This document shows positions 51,958 to 60,269 of a stretch of DNA of 64,000 nucleotides, one piece after another. The position numbers and the translations under genes are program-made. Location: assembly GCF_900107125.1 (NCBI RefSeq), contig NZ_FNOU01000014.1:17889-81888 (forward strand), in the 5' to 3' direction. This DNA comes from Eubacterium barkeri (lineage in GTDB: Bacteria > Bacillota > Clostridia > Eubacteriales > Eubacteriaceae). The stretch's first letter is position 1. Every line of letters begins with the position of its first letter. The notes under the pieces are model-generated. The model did not search any database and was not told the origin of the DNA. It saw nothing but the letters and a program-made list of their open reading frames with translations.

Positions 51958-51966
51958 TGTTATAAT
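51958..51966 (+). promoter_or_regulatory. Extended -10 promoter of the pilus-like operon
   Basis: TGTTATAAT fits TGnTATAAT; no clear -35. It is divergent from the tandem-repeat promoter about 75 bases away. Confidence 0.6.
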
Positions 51967-52001
51967 GAGACTATATTACAGATTTGGATGGTACCTATAC
52001 A

Positions 52002-52901
52002 ATGGCCAAAGCAAAAAAATGCTTCTATATATGTGGCCTGATCGCCTTGTTGCTGCTCCTGTGCAGCTGTGGCAGTACCGGGGGCGGCAGCCGCACCAAT
52101 GCGCCGACGGTCCTTTCCCCCAGGGCAGACGGCACGGTGGTCTACGGCAATATCACAGTCACCATTGATGCATCCCATACCAGCCTGGGCTACGCCATGG
52201 TGAATTACACCGGCGGTAATCCCAAGGCAAAGATGCAGATTACAGGCCCCGATGGCGGGGTGTACACCTACGACCTCCAGGCCGGCTACGAAACCTTTCC
52301 TCTAACCGCCGGCAGTGGCCCCTACACCCTGGTCATTTATGAAAATGCCGGAGGCAATGAATACACCACCGCCTTTACCCAGTCCCTGGATGTTACTTTG
52401 GAAGATGCCTTCAGTCCCTTCCTCTACCCCAACCAATACGTTTGGTACACCGCGGATTCTGCGGTGGTCCCTCTGAGCCAGCAGCTAGGGGAAGGTGCGG
52501 ATACCGATTTGGATGTCATTACCCAGGTGTACGATTATGTTACCACCACAATCCAGTATGATGATGCCCTGGCCCAAAGCGTCACCAGCGATTATCTGCC
52601 AAACCTGGATACCATCCTGGAAACTCAAAAGGGCATCTGTTTCGATTATGCCGCCCTGATGACGGCACTCTTACGGATCCAAAACCTTCCCACCCGCCTG
52701 GAAATTGGTTATGCGGGTAGTGCCTATCATGCCTGGATCAGCGTATACACCGCTGAAAAGGGCTGGGTGGAAAATGTCATTGAATTTGACGGCGCGGATT
52801 GGACCCTGATGGATCCTACTCTAGCCGCCAATAATGATAACGACTCGGTTAAACAATACATTGGAGACGGCAGCCGCTATGTCACCAAATTCAGGTATTG
52901 A
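52002..52901 (+). CDS. Lipoprotein with transglutaminase-like domain
   Basis: About 299 residues. A lipoprotein signal ends LLLLCSCGSTG. A beta-sandwich region (about 35-145; VVYGNITVTIDASHTSLGYAM) precedes a transglutaminase-core domain with the triad visible as GICFDYAALMTALL (Cys), AYHAWISVYT (His) and LMDPTLAANN (Asp). Such domains act as cysteine peptidases or peptide-modifying enzymes at the cell surface. It is the first gene of the pilus-like operon. The ATG at 52002 gives a normal lipoprotein signal; an upstream TTG at 51984 is less likely. The ribosome site is weak. Confidence 0.87.
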   Translation: MAKAKKCFYICGLIALLLLLCSCGSTGGGSRTNAPTVLSPRADGTVVYGNITVTIDASHTSLGYAMVNYTGGNPKAKMQITGPDGGVYTYDLQAGYETFPLTAGSGPYTLVIYENAGGNEYTTAFTQSLDVTLEDAFSPFLYPNQYVWYTADSAVVPLSQQLGEGADTDLDVITQVYDYVTTTIQYDDALAQSVTSDYLPNLDTILETQKGICFDYAALMTALLRIQNLPTRLEIGYAGSAYHAWISVYTAEKGWVENVIEFDGADWTLMDPTLAANNDNDSVKQYIGDGSRYVTKFRY

Positions 52902-52925
52902 TTGGAACTCAACGAGGAGAATGTG

Positions 52926-53975
52926 ATGAAAAAACAGCAACGGATGCTGAGTAATGTGGAAATCAGCAGCTTCTGTGAACAAATGGCAATGATTCTAAAA
53001 TCCGGTGTCTCAATTCTGGAAGGCCTTTCCATCATGTTGGAAGATGCGCCGCCGGGAGAAGGCCAGCGAATTTTATCAGACCTCTACCAGGCCTTTGGCC
53101 AATACGGCCAGTTGGCCCCATCCTTAGAGGCCGCAAAGGTCTTCCCCGCCTATATGGTTGGCATGGTCCGTCTAGGGGAAACTGCTGGTCGGCTGGATGC
53201 CGTCATGGACGCCCTGATCCTTTATTACGGTCGGGAAGAGGATATCGCCCGAGGGATCCGCAGCGCCATATCCTATCCCCTCATCATGATTGGAATGATG
53301 CTTGTTATCGTGGTGGTGCTTATGGTCAATGTTATGCCGGTCTTTGCCCAGGTCTTTGCCCAGCTCGGAGCTGAAATGACAGGGTTTTCCCGGGCCATCT
53401 TGGAAATGGGCCTGTCCATGAACCACTACGCCGCGGTCTTTGTGGTCCTCCTCATCCTCCTTCTGGCCACTATCTTTTATTTATGCAAGGTCCCCCGGGG
53501 TCGGGCCGCCATGGCCCGCTTTGCCTCAAAATTCTTTCTCACCCGGAAGCTCAATGAAAAAATTGCCCTGGCCCGTTTTGCCAGCGGCCTTTCCATGACC
53601 ATTGCCAGCGGTTTAGACGGGGAGCACAGCCTTTGCCTGGTGGCGGACATCACCGAAAATCCCGCCTTAAAGAAAAACATCGCGGTGGCTCAGACCCTTA
53701 TGGCAAAAGGCTGCAGTTTTCCAGATGCCCTCCACGAAGCCGCCCTTTTTTCGGGTATCTATGGCAAGATTCTGGCCATCGGTCACAAGAGCGGCACCCT
53801 GGACAAAGCCATGGACCGGATTGCCGGTCAATACAACGACGAGGTGGACACCGCTATCAATGGAATGCTCGCTGTCTTAGAACCCACCTTAGTGGCTATC
53901 CTCTCGATTATCGTCGGCATTATCCTGCTCTCGGTTATGTTCCCCCTTCTCGGTATTATGAGCACCATTGGCTGA
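52926..53975 (+). CDS. pilC: Type II secretion/type IV pilus inner-membrane platform protein (PilC/GspF)
   Basis: A 349-residue protein with two GspF domains (about 20-140 and 220-345) and three membrane helices (about 125-150, 170-190 and 320-345). Family segments include SFCEQMAMILKSGVSILEGL at the start, RLDAVMDALILYYGREEDI, and ALARFASGLSMTIASGLDGEHSL in the second repeat. The ATG at 52926 follows GAGGAG. It anchors pilin assembly to the cytoplasmic ATPase; the ATPase PilT is the last gene of the operon. Confidence 0.92.
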   Translation: MKKQQRMLSNVEISSFCEQMAMILKSGVSILEGLSIMLEDAPPGEGQRILSDLYQAFGQYGQLAPSLEAAKVFPAYMVGMVRLGETAGRLDAVMDALILYYGREEDIARGIRSAISYPLIMIGMMLVIVVVLMVNVMPVFAQVFAQLGAEMTGFSRAILEMGLSMNHYAAVFVVLLILLLATIFYLCKVPRGRAAMARFASKFFLTRKLNEKIALARFASGLSMTIASGLDGEHSLCLVADITENPALKKNIAVAQTLMAKGCSFPDALHEAALFSGIYGKILAIGHKSGTLDKAMDRIAGQYNDEVDTAINGMLAVLEPTLVAILSIIVGIILLSVMFPLLGIMSTIG

Positions 53976-54006
53976 TCCGGACATTTTGCCTCCAGGAGGT
54001 GGCTCT

Positions 54007-54348
54007 ATGAAAAATCGATTTAATCCAACTCAAAAAAGCAGATCCATCCTCAAGGATTCAGCGATTACTCTGGTGGTTTTCTTCGTTATCGCCGGGGTCT
54101 TTATCCTCGGAATCTTCCAGGTTTCATCCGCCTCCAATACCGAGGAAATACAGAACCTGAAAAACGCCGTCCAGCACGCCGTGGTCCACTGCTACGCCAC
54201 GGAGGGGCGCTACCCCCAAAGCTTGAGCTATTTGGAAGAGCACTATGGCCTCAGTTACGACAATAAGAAATATCTGGTGGATTACACGCCCTACGGAACC
54301 AATATTTTCCCGGGCATTACCATCATCCCCCTGGGAGGTTCCTCATGA
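54007..54348 (+). CDS. Pilin-like protein
   Basis: A 113-residue protein starting MKNRFNPTQKSRSILKDSA. A single hydrophobic helix (about 17-40) follows a basic leader, then an NTEEIQNLKNAVQHAVVHCYATEGRYP segment typical of the helix and loop of small pseudopilins. There is no clear prepilin peptidase site (G-FTLxE). AGGAGG precedes the ATG. Its place between pilC and further pilin-like genes supports a pilus subunit. Confidence 0.75.
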   Translation: MKNRFNPTQKSRSILKDSAITLVVFFVIAGVFILGIFQVSSASNTEEIQNLKNAVQHAVVHCYATEGRYPQSLSYLEEHYGLSYDNKKYLVDYTPYGTNIFPGITIIPLGGSS

Positions 54349-54812
54349 AAATTCAAAAATCCAGGGGACATGTGGTGGATTATCTCTTCGTTTTAGCCCT
54401 GTTCTTCACCTTTGTCCTTTGTACCTTTACTGTCATCTTCATTGGCATCAAGGTCTACAGCCAAACCGTCTCCCATATGAACGAAAACTATGTGGGACGG
54501 ACCGCCACTACCTACGTCACCCAAAAAATCCGCAGCAGCAATGGCCCTATTACCATCACAACGGTTGGAGATGCCCAAGCCCTTAGTCTCACGGATGACG
54601 ACACCCAGACCCGTACCCTGATTTACGCCTGGCAGGGGACCCTGAAAGAGCTAACCATTAAAGCTTCGGATGCCGTTACCCCTGGGGCCGGACAGGAAAT
54701 ACTACCCGTGGATGCCTTTGTCCCAACCCTGGCTGGCACGGGCCTCCTTGAGCTCTCCATTACCGATGGAACCGGGCGACACCATCAACGTTTTGTTGCA
54801 TTCAATCCATGA
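54345..54812 (+). CDS. DUF4860-like pilin-operon protein
   Basis: A 155-residue protein with a short basic leader (MKIQKSRGHVVD) and one N-terminal helix (YLFVLALFFTFVLCTFTVIFIG). A beta-rich exterior part follows (RTATTYVTQKIRSSNGPITITTVGD). It resembles the DUF4860 proteins found in clostridial pilin operons. It overlaps the preceding gene by four bases (ATGA). Confidence 0.75.
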   Translation: MKIQKSRGHVVDYLFVLALFFTFVLCTFTVIFIGIKVYSQTVSHMNENYVGRTATTYVTQKIRSSNGPITITTVGDAQALSLTDDDTQTRTLIYAWQGTLKELTIKASDAVTPGAGQEILPVDAFVPTLAGTGLLELSITDGTGRHHQRFVAFNP

Positions 54813-54822
54813 GGAGGTTCCC

Positions 54823-55281
54823 ATGAAGCATCGATACCCCACATCTAAAAACAGCCTCTTCCTCATGGAGCTCATCATCGCCATTTTTTTCTTCGTCCTT
54901 GCCAGCGGGGTCTGTATCCAGATTTTCGTTAAGGCCCACGTCCTCAGTACAACTACCCAGCGCACCCAGCTGGCCGTCAACGAAGCCAGCAGTGCTGCGG
55001 ATATCATCCGGGCCAACCCTGGAGATGCCGCCGCCGCGTTGCTGCAAAATCTCCCGGGGGCCACACTTTCCGAGGGTGCTGTGGAATGCAGCTACGATAC
55101 CCAGGGCCAGACCTGTGCTCCGGCAGATGCCGACATCCAAATGCGCATCCTTTTAAGCCAGGCTGAAGGCATGATCACCGGGGAGATCGTGGTCACCCAG
55201 GCCGCTACTCAGGAGAGCCTGTATACCCTCCAGGTCAAACGCTACATCCCCATCAACGAGAGAGGAGGGACCACACCATGA
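54823..55281 (+). CDS. Type IV prepilin-like protein
   Basis: A 152-residue protein. After the leader MKHRYPTSKNS comes LFLMELIIAIFFFVLASGV, which matches the prepilin helix (FTLxE type) with Glu at +5 but Ser rather than Gly at -1. The rest is a pseudopilin-like body (NEASSAADIIRANPGD). GAGGAGG precedes the ATG. It would be cleaved by a prepilin peptidase, for which no gene is seen in the window. Confidence 0.78.
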   Translation: MKHRYPTSKNSLFLMELIIAIFFFVLASGVCIQIFVKAHVLSTTTQRTQLAVNEASSAADIIRANPGDAAAALLQNLPGATLSEGAVECSYDTQGQTCAPADADIQMRILLSQAEGMITGEIVVTQAATQESLYTLQVKRYIPINERGGTTP

Positions 55282-55727
55282 TGAAAAAAAGCTTTCATAT
55301 GATGAATGTCGGCGCCTCCTCCTTCCTCGTTATTTTTACCGTCCTGGCCCTGGTGACCTTCGCGGTGCTGTCCGTATCCAGCGCCAACGCCGATCAACAA
55401 CTGAGTGACAAGGTTCTGGACTCCACCACGGCTTATTACCAGGCCGAAAACCAGGCCGAAGAAACCCTGGCCCAAATCGATCAGGCCTTATCCCAAGGGG
55501 CTCCTCCGGATGATACCACCCTCCCAGATCTTCTCCCCCCGGGGTGCATCTGGGATGCCGGTAGCCGCACCATCGCTTTTACTAAAGAAATGGGCGATGG
55601 CCAGGCCTTGGCCATCAGCCTAACCCTCCCCCCCGAAGGCACCACCTACCAGATTACCCGCTGGCAGGTCATCGCCACCAATGATTGGCAGCCAGACAAC
55701 ACGCTGCCCGTGATTACCCTGAACTAG
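55278..55727 (+). CDS. Pilin-operon protein with N-terminal helix (minor pilin-like)
   Basis: A 149-residue protein with leader MMKKSFHMMNVGAS, one helix (SFLVIFTVLALVTFAVLSVSSA) and a predicted long helix (AYYQAENQAEETLAQIDQAL) before a beta-rich end. The layout is like PilX/GspK-type minor pilins. It overlaps the preceding stop by four bases. Confidence 0.72.
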   Translation: MMKKSFHMMNVGASSFLVIFTVLALVTFAVLSVSSANADQQLSDKVLDSTTAYYQAENQAEETLAQIDQALSQGAPPDDTTLPDLLPPGCIWDAGSRTIAFTKEMGDGQALAISLTLPPEGTTYQITRWQVIATNDWQPDNTLPVITLN

Positions 55728-55741
55728 AAATGAGGTTTGAT

Positions 55742-56800
55742 ATGGATATTTCCCAAATTTTAAACCACGCCACCCAAAATAAGGCCTCGGACATCTTTAT
55801 CGTTGCTGGGTTACCACTCACTTACAAGGTGAATGGCCGAATGCTCCAAATCACCCAGGAAAAGCTTTTGCCTCAAGATACCGAAACCCTTATCCGTGGT
55901 ATTTATCGACTGGCCCAAAACCGGGATTATGAGCAATTCTTTGCAACGGGTGACGATGATTTTTCCTTCTCCTTAGTGGGTATTTCCCGATTTCGGGCCA
56001 GTGCCTACAAGCAGCGGGGCTCCGCGGCTGCCGTCGTGCGCATCATCAGCTTCCAACTCCCTGATCCCCAAGCCCTGGGTATTCCCCAGGCCGTTATTGC
56101 CCTCACCACCATGGGGAAAGGTCTGGTCCTGATCACCGGTCCAGCTGGCAGCGGCAAATCCACAACTTTGGCCTGTATGATTAACCATATCAACGAAACC
56201 CAACACAAGCACATTATCACCCTGGAGGACCCCCTGGAGCATCTTCATAGCCATAAAAAAAGCATTGTGAGCCAGCGTGAGATCAGCAGCGATACGGTGG
56301 ATTACGTTACCGCCCTGCGTGCCTCCTTAAGACAGAGCCCCGATGTGATCCTCCTGGGGGAGCTCCGGGATTTTGATACCATGGACATCGCCATGACCGC
56401 TGCCGAAACCGGCCATCTCATCCTGTCCACCCTGCATACCCTGGGCGCTGCAGATACCATTGACCGGGTGATTGATGTCTTCCCACCCAATCAGCAAAAC
56501 CAGATTGCGGTCCAGCTTTCCATGTGTCTGGGGGCCGTGGTTTCCCAACAGCTTATCCCGGATGTTAAGGGACGGCTCATTCCTGTCTTTGAAATCATGA
56601 CCCTGAATCCGGGAATCCGAAATATGATCCGGGAAAATAAAATTCATCAGATTGAGGGTATGCTTTACTCCGCCAACCAGGAAAATATGATTTCCATGGA
56701 TAATAGTCTATTGGATCTGGTCTCCCAGGGGCGCATTACTAAAACCGTTGCCCTGGATCATGCCACCAATCCGGAAATGCTTGAAAAGAAATTGGGATAA
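55742..56800 (+). CDS. pilT: PilT-like type IV pilus ATPase
   Basis: A 352-residue secretion-superfamily ATPase. It starts MDISQILNHATQNKASDIFI after GAGG. The N-terminal domain (about 1-100) has AGLPLTYKVNGRM. Walker A is TGPAGSGKSTTLA, the Asp box ITLEDPLEHLH, Walker B VILLGELRD and the His box ETGHLILSTLHT. A C-terminal stretch has VIPVFEIM-like LIPVFEIMTLNPGIRNMIRENKIHQIEGML. This is PilT (retraction-type) rather than PilB. It is the only ATPase in this operon, which ends in a strong terminator. Confidence 0.94.
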   Translation: MDISQILNHATQNKASDIFIVAGLPLTYKVNGRMLQITQEKLLPQDTETLIRGIYRLAQNRDYEQFFATGDDDFSFSLVGISRFRASAYKQRGSAAAVVRIISFQLPDPQALGIPQAVIALTTMGKGLVLITGPAGSGKSTTLACMINHINETQHKHIITLEDPLEHLHSHKKSIVSQREISSDTVDYVTALRASLRQSPDVILLGELRDFDTMDIAMTAAETGHLILSTLHTLGAADTIDRVIDVFPPNQQNQIAVQLSMCLGAVVSQQLIPDVKGRLIPVFEIMTLNPGIRNMIRENKIHQIEGMLYSANQENMISMDNSLLDLVSQGRITKTVALDHATNPEMLEKKLG

Positions 56801-56802
56801 AA

Positions 56803-56848
56803 AATGCCAGCCAAAGAACAAATCATTCCTTGGCTGGCATTTTCTTTT
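56803..56848. terminator. Bidirectional terminator between pilT and the FGGY kinase
   Basis: ATGCCAGCCAAAGA and TCCTTGGCTGGCAT pair almost perfectly around an 8-base loop, followed by TTTTCTTTTTT. It serves convergent genes. Confidence 0.88.
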
Positions 56849-56855
56849 TTACGTT

Positions 56856-58352
56856 CTATCCCAACAATTCTTTACGCAGCTGCCAAAGGGGAGCAAAGGC
56901 CCGCCGCAACTCCCGGTAGAGCTGATAGGTTCGGTCATAAACAGGATGGGCCTTGGCCTGATAAATCTTATCCAGACGACAACAGGAACGAACCGCATCC
57001 TCAAAATTCTCATACAGCCCCAGACCGACTCCGGCTGCCATCACCGCACCCCGGGCGGCAAATTCACTGCCCTTGGACACGGCCACAGTGGCGCCATTGA
57101 CATCGGCTATGATTCGGGGGAGGATGCCGCTGGTGGCCCCGCCGCCGGAAATTAAGATTTTATCAATCCCGTTGTACCCTTCCATACAATCTCGTATGGA
57201 GAAGGCAATGGATTCGTACACTGCCCGGAGCAGCTGCTCCCGACTGGTGCCATCCGAAATGCCAAAGAAGCTGGCCTTGGCATTGGCATTATTAAAGGGC
57301 ATCCGTTCCCCGGCGGTGGATAAATAGGGATGGTACACCACCCCACCGGCACCGGGTTTTGTCATCTCTACCATCTGATCCGCCAGGGCGTAGTCTGGTC
57401 GCCCCAGCAGTTCCTTCAGGGCCCAGTCGATATTGGTCATGCCGTTTAAGGTGGACATCACCTCCACCGCCTTATCCACACAGACATGGGGCAGGAAATG
57501 CCGCCAATACCGGGTAGGGTCACAGCCCTCCTTATCGTGGACGATGAGGGAGGCGCAGGTTGTCCCTAATACCACGGAGATATTCCCGGCATCATAGGCC
57601 CCTACCCCCAGGGATGCGGACACCACATCCAGAGCCCCCACAAAGACCGGAATACCTGGAAGGAGCCCCATTTTAGCCGCCGCCTCCGGGGTCATGTGGC
57701 CTCCCACCGAAGACGCTGGCAAAACCCCAGGGAACTTATCCACGGCCTCTGGCAGACCCAGGACCGTCATCAGCTGGGTGGGTACCCCACCATTGGTAAA
57801 ACGCAGAAAGGAGGAGCCTCCGTCAGAGAAGTCCGTTAAAATCCGACCGGTCATGCAATACCGCAGCCAGTCCTTTGCAAAAAATACCGCCTTGGTTTGC
57901 TGATATAAATGCAAATGGTTCTTTTTAAGCCAACGCAATAACACCAGTGTACTGCCAGATCCCACCGGGCAGCCAATGTTGCGGTGGACCAGCTTTCCCA
58001 CCCCTGGCGTTTTTTCGTTAATAATCCAAGCCTCTTCCCGGGCCCGTCCATCATTCCACAGAATAGCATTCATCACTGGCCGGCCCTCGCTATTGATGGC
58101 CCAGAGGCCCTCACCCTGACCCGTAACGGCCACCCCAATGACTTCCTCTGCCATGGCCGGTCCCTGGCTCATCAAAAGTGCGACTGCTGTCGCTGTTGAC
58201 TCCCAGAAATTATCCATATCCATTTCCTTGCAGTCACCATTCGTGATGATTTCATTGTCTACAGCAATTTTATTGATTTCCTTCCCCTGTAAATCAAAGA
58301 GAACGGCTTTCGTCTTGGTGGTCCCACCATCGATTCCGATGAGATATTTCAT
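56856..58352 (-). CDS. FGGY-family carbohydrate kinase (xylulokinase/gluconokinase type)
   Basis: A 498-residue kinase. The N-terminal ATPase motif is IGIDGGTTKTKAVLFD, the substrate region VTGQGEGLWAINSEGRP and WNDGRA, and the second domain has GALDVVSASLGVGAYDAG, VLGTTCASLIV and ISGGGATSGILPRIIADV. It phosphorylates a sugar or polyol; the exact substrate cannot be told from sequence. It stands alone, with no sugar dehydrogenase or transporter next to it. Confidence 0.88.
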   Translation of the reverse strand: MKYLIGIDGGTTKTKAVLFDLQGKEINKIAVDNEIITNGDCKEMDMDNFWESTATAVALLMSQGPAMAEEVIGVAVTGQGEGLWAINSEGRPVMNAILWNDGRAREEAWIINEKTPGVGKLVHRNIGCPVGSGSTLVLLRWLKKNHLHLYQQTKAVFFAKDWLRYCMTGRILTDFSDGGSSFLRFTNGGVPTQLMTVLGLPEAVDKFPGVLPASSVGGHMTPEAAAKMGLLPGIPVFVGALDVVSASLGVGAYDAGNISVVLGTTCASLIVHDKEGCDPTRYWRHFLPHVCVDKAVEVMSTLNGMTNIDWALKELLGRPDYALADQMVEMTKPGAGGVVYHPYLSTAGERMPFNNANAKASFFGISDGTSREQLLRAVYESIAFSIRDCMEGYNGIDKILISGGGATSGILPRIIADVNGATVAVSKGSEFAARGAVMAAGVGLGLYENFEDAVRSCCRLDKIYQAKAHPVYDRTYQLYRELRRAFAPLWQLRKELLG

Positions 58353-58388
58353 GGTCTTCTCCTAACTTCCCCAAAAAATTCGAGAGTG

Positions 58389-58397
58389 TGTTATAAT
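58389..58397 (+). promoter_or_regulatory. Extended -10 promoter of xth
   Basis: TGTTATAAT fits TGnTATAAT about 49 bases before the start codon. Confidence 0.5.
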
Positions 58398-58445
58398 AGT
58401 ATATCAAATTCTTGAAAAAATTACTAGCAATGTCGAGGAGGAACA

Positions 58446-59210
58446 ATGAAACTCTATTCCTGGAACGTCAATGGCATTCGAGCCGTAGAAAAAAAAGGAT
58501 TCACCGATTGGGTCATTGAGACCCAGCCCGATGTACTTGGCCTGCAAGAGGTCAAGGCGGATGAAAGTCAGCTCAGCGATGGTCTTTTAAACCTGGAAGG
58601 CTACAAAAGCTTCTTCCATTCGGCTGAACGCAAGGGCTACAGCGGCACTGCCGTCTATTACAAGCGCGATCCCCTATCCATTACCACGGGATTATCCGAC
58701 CCCCAATTCAATAGTGAAGGCCGGACCATTATTATGGAATACCCGGAATTCACCTTCTATAACATCTATTTTCCCAATGGCCAAAAGGATGAAGAGCGCC
58801 TTCAATTTAAGATGGATTTTTATGAATGCTTCCTTAAGGATGTGAACGCCTTGGTGGCCCAGGGGAAACGGGTCATCGTCTGTGGTGATGTCAATACGGC
58901 CCACCGGGAAATCGATCTAAAGAATCCCAAGTCCAATGCCAAGCGATCGGGCTTCCTCCCCATGGAGCGGGAATGGATGGATAAATTTTTCGGGGAAGGC
59001 TACATCGATACCTACCGTTACTTCCACCCGGATACGGTAAAGTACTCCTGGTGGAGCTATCGCTTCAACGCCAGAGCCAACAACGCCGGCTGGCGCATCG
59101 ATTATTTCTTTGCCTCTGAAAATGCCGCAGACCTGCTGGTGGATGCTGCCATCCATAACGAGGTCACCGGCTCGGACCACTGCCCGGTATCCCTGACCCT
59201 TCGTGTCTAG
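58446..59210 (+). CDS. xth: Exodeoxyribonuclease III / AP endonuclease
   Basis: A 254-residue exonuclease-endonuclease-phosphatase protein. Catalytic motifs are MKLYSWNVNGIRA (Asn), LGLQEVKADE (Glu), VCGDVNTAHREIDL (Asp-Asn), RIDYFFAS and TGSDHCPVSL (Asp-His). It cuts abasic sites and removes 3' blocking groups in base-excision repair. GAGGAGG precedes the ATG. Its stop overlaps the stop of the convergent epimerase gene by four bases, and no terminator separates them. Confidence 0.96.
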   Translation: MKLYSWNVNGIRAVEKKGFTDWVIETQPDVLGLQEVKADESQLSDGLLNLEGYKSFFHSAERKGYSGTAVYYKRDPLSITTGLSDPQFNSEGRTIIMEYPEFTFYNIYFPNGQKDEERLQFKMDFYECFLKDVNALVAQGKRVIVCGDVNTAHREIDLKNPKSNAKRSGFLPMEREWMDKFFGEGYIDTYRYFHPDTVKYSWWSYRFNARANNAGWRIDYFFASENAADLLVDAAIHNEVTGSDHCPVSLTLRV

Positions 59211-60193
59211 GCGTAGTACGCCTTAAACCACGTCCAAAACCGGGCTAAGCCATCCTTCAGGCTGGTTTCCGGCTTAAATCCAACATCCGCCATGAGATCC
59301 GTGACATCGGCGTAGGTCTGATACACATCCCCGGGCTGCATGGGATAAAACTCCTTCTGGGCTTCTTTTCCAATGCAGTCCTCTAAAATTCCAATAAAAT
59401 CCAGCAGCTTTTCCGGCTGATTATTCCCTATATTGTACACCTTATAACGGGCATTGTTTTCATCTGCCTGGGGTGTATGGGGAATCAGCCGGATAATCCC
59501 TTCCACAATATCATCAATATAGGTAAAATCCCGGTACATATCTCCATGGTTAAAGACCTTAATGGGTTGGCCCGCCAAGATGTTTTGGGTAAAGGAAAAA
59601 TACGCCATGTCCGGCCGGCCGTAGGGGCCATAGACCGTAAAAAAGCGCAGCCCAGTGGCTGGAATATCGTAAAGCTTGCTGTAGCTGTAGGCTAACAGCT
59701 CATTGCTTTTCTTGGTGGCTGCATACAGGCTCACCGGATGATCCACGGGGTCCTCCGTGGAAAAGGGTATTTTTTTATTAGCCCCGTAGACCGAGCTGGA
59801 GGAGGCGTAGATCAAATGTTTAACGGGATAGTGCCGACAGCATTCTAAAATATTAAAAAATCCAATAATATTACTATTGATATAGGCTTCGGGATTTTCG
59901 ATGGAATACCGCACCCCTGCCTGGGCCGCCAGATTAATGACGATATCGAAGGTGTAGGTTTTAAAGACGGCTTCCAGTGCCACCTTATCCCCGAGATCCC
60001 CCTTGATAAAGGTAAAATTTGCATAGGGGGCAAGTTTTTTGAGTCGGCTCTCCTTCAAGCTCACCGCATAATAATCATTTAAATTATCATAGCCGACGAT
60101 GGTTTCCCCCAACTCAAGCAGCGCCCGACTTAAATGGTAGCCGATGAACCCCGCCGCCCCGGTAATCAATATCAATCGTTTCTCTTTTGTCAT
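59207..60193 (-). CDS. Nucleotide-sugar 4-epimerase (UDP-glucuronate 4-epimerase type)
   Basis: A 328-residue extended SDR. It has the NAD motif ITGAAGFIGYHLSRALLE, GYDNLNDYYAVSLK and LAAQAGVRYSIENPEAYI, typical of UDP-glucuronate epimerases. The catalytic residues are in SSSSVYG (Ser/Thr) and YAATKKSNE (Tyr-x3-Lys). RFFTVYGPYGRPDMAYFSF and DMYRDFTYIDDIV follow. It probably makes UDP-galacturonate for surface polysaccharide. The UDP-glucose branch (galU, and a UDP-glucose dehydrogenase-like gene) lies at 21147-23361. Confidence 0.88.
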   Translation of the reverse strand: MTKEKRLILITGAAGFIGYHLSRALLELGETIVGYDNLNDYYAVSLKESRLKKLAPYANFTFIKGDLGDKVALEAVFKTYTFDIVINLAAQAGVRYSIENPEAYINSNIIGFFNILECCRHYPVKHLIYASSSSVYGANKKIPFSTEDPVDHPVSLYAATKKSNELLAYSYSKLYDIPATGLRFFTVYGPYGRPDMAYFSFTQNILAGQPIKVFNHGDMYRDFTYIDDIVEGIIRLIPHTPQADENNARYKVYNIGNNQPEKLLDFIGILEDCIGKEAQKEFYPMQPGDVYQTYADVTDLMADVGFKPETSLKDGLARFWTWFKAYYA

Positions 60194-60269
60194 TTTCTAT
60201 TTTCCTCCAATTCAACAATTTTGAATGCTTTTAGTATACCATATTATTTCTCTGCAAACCAAGGGGGTT

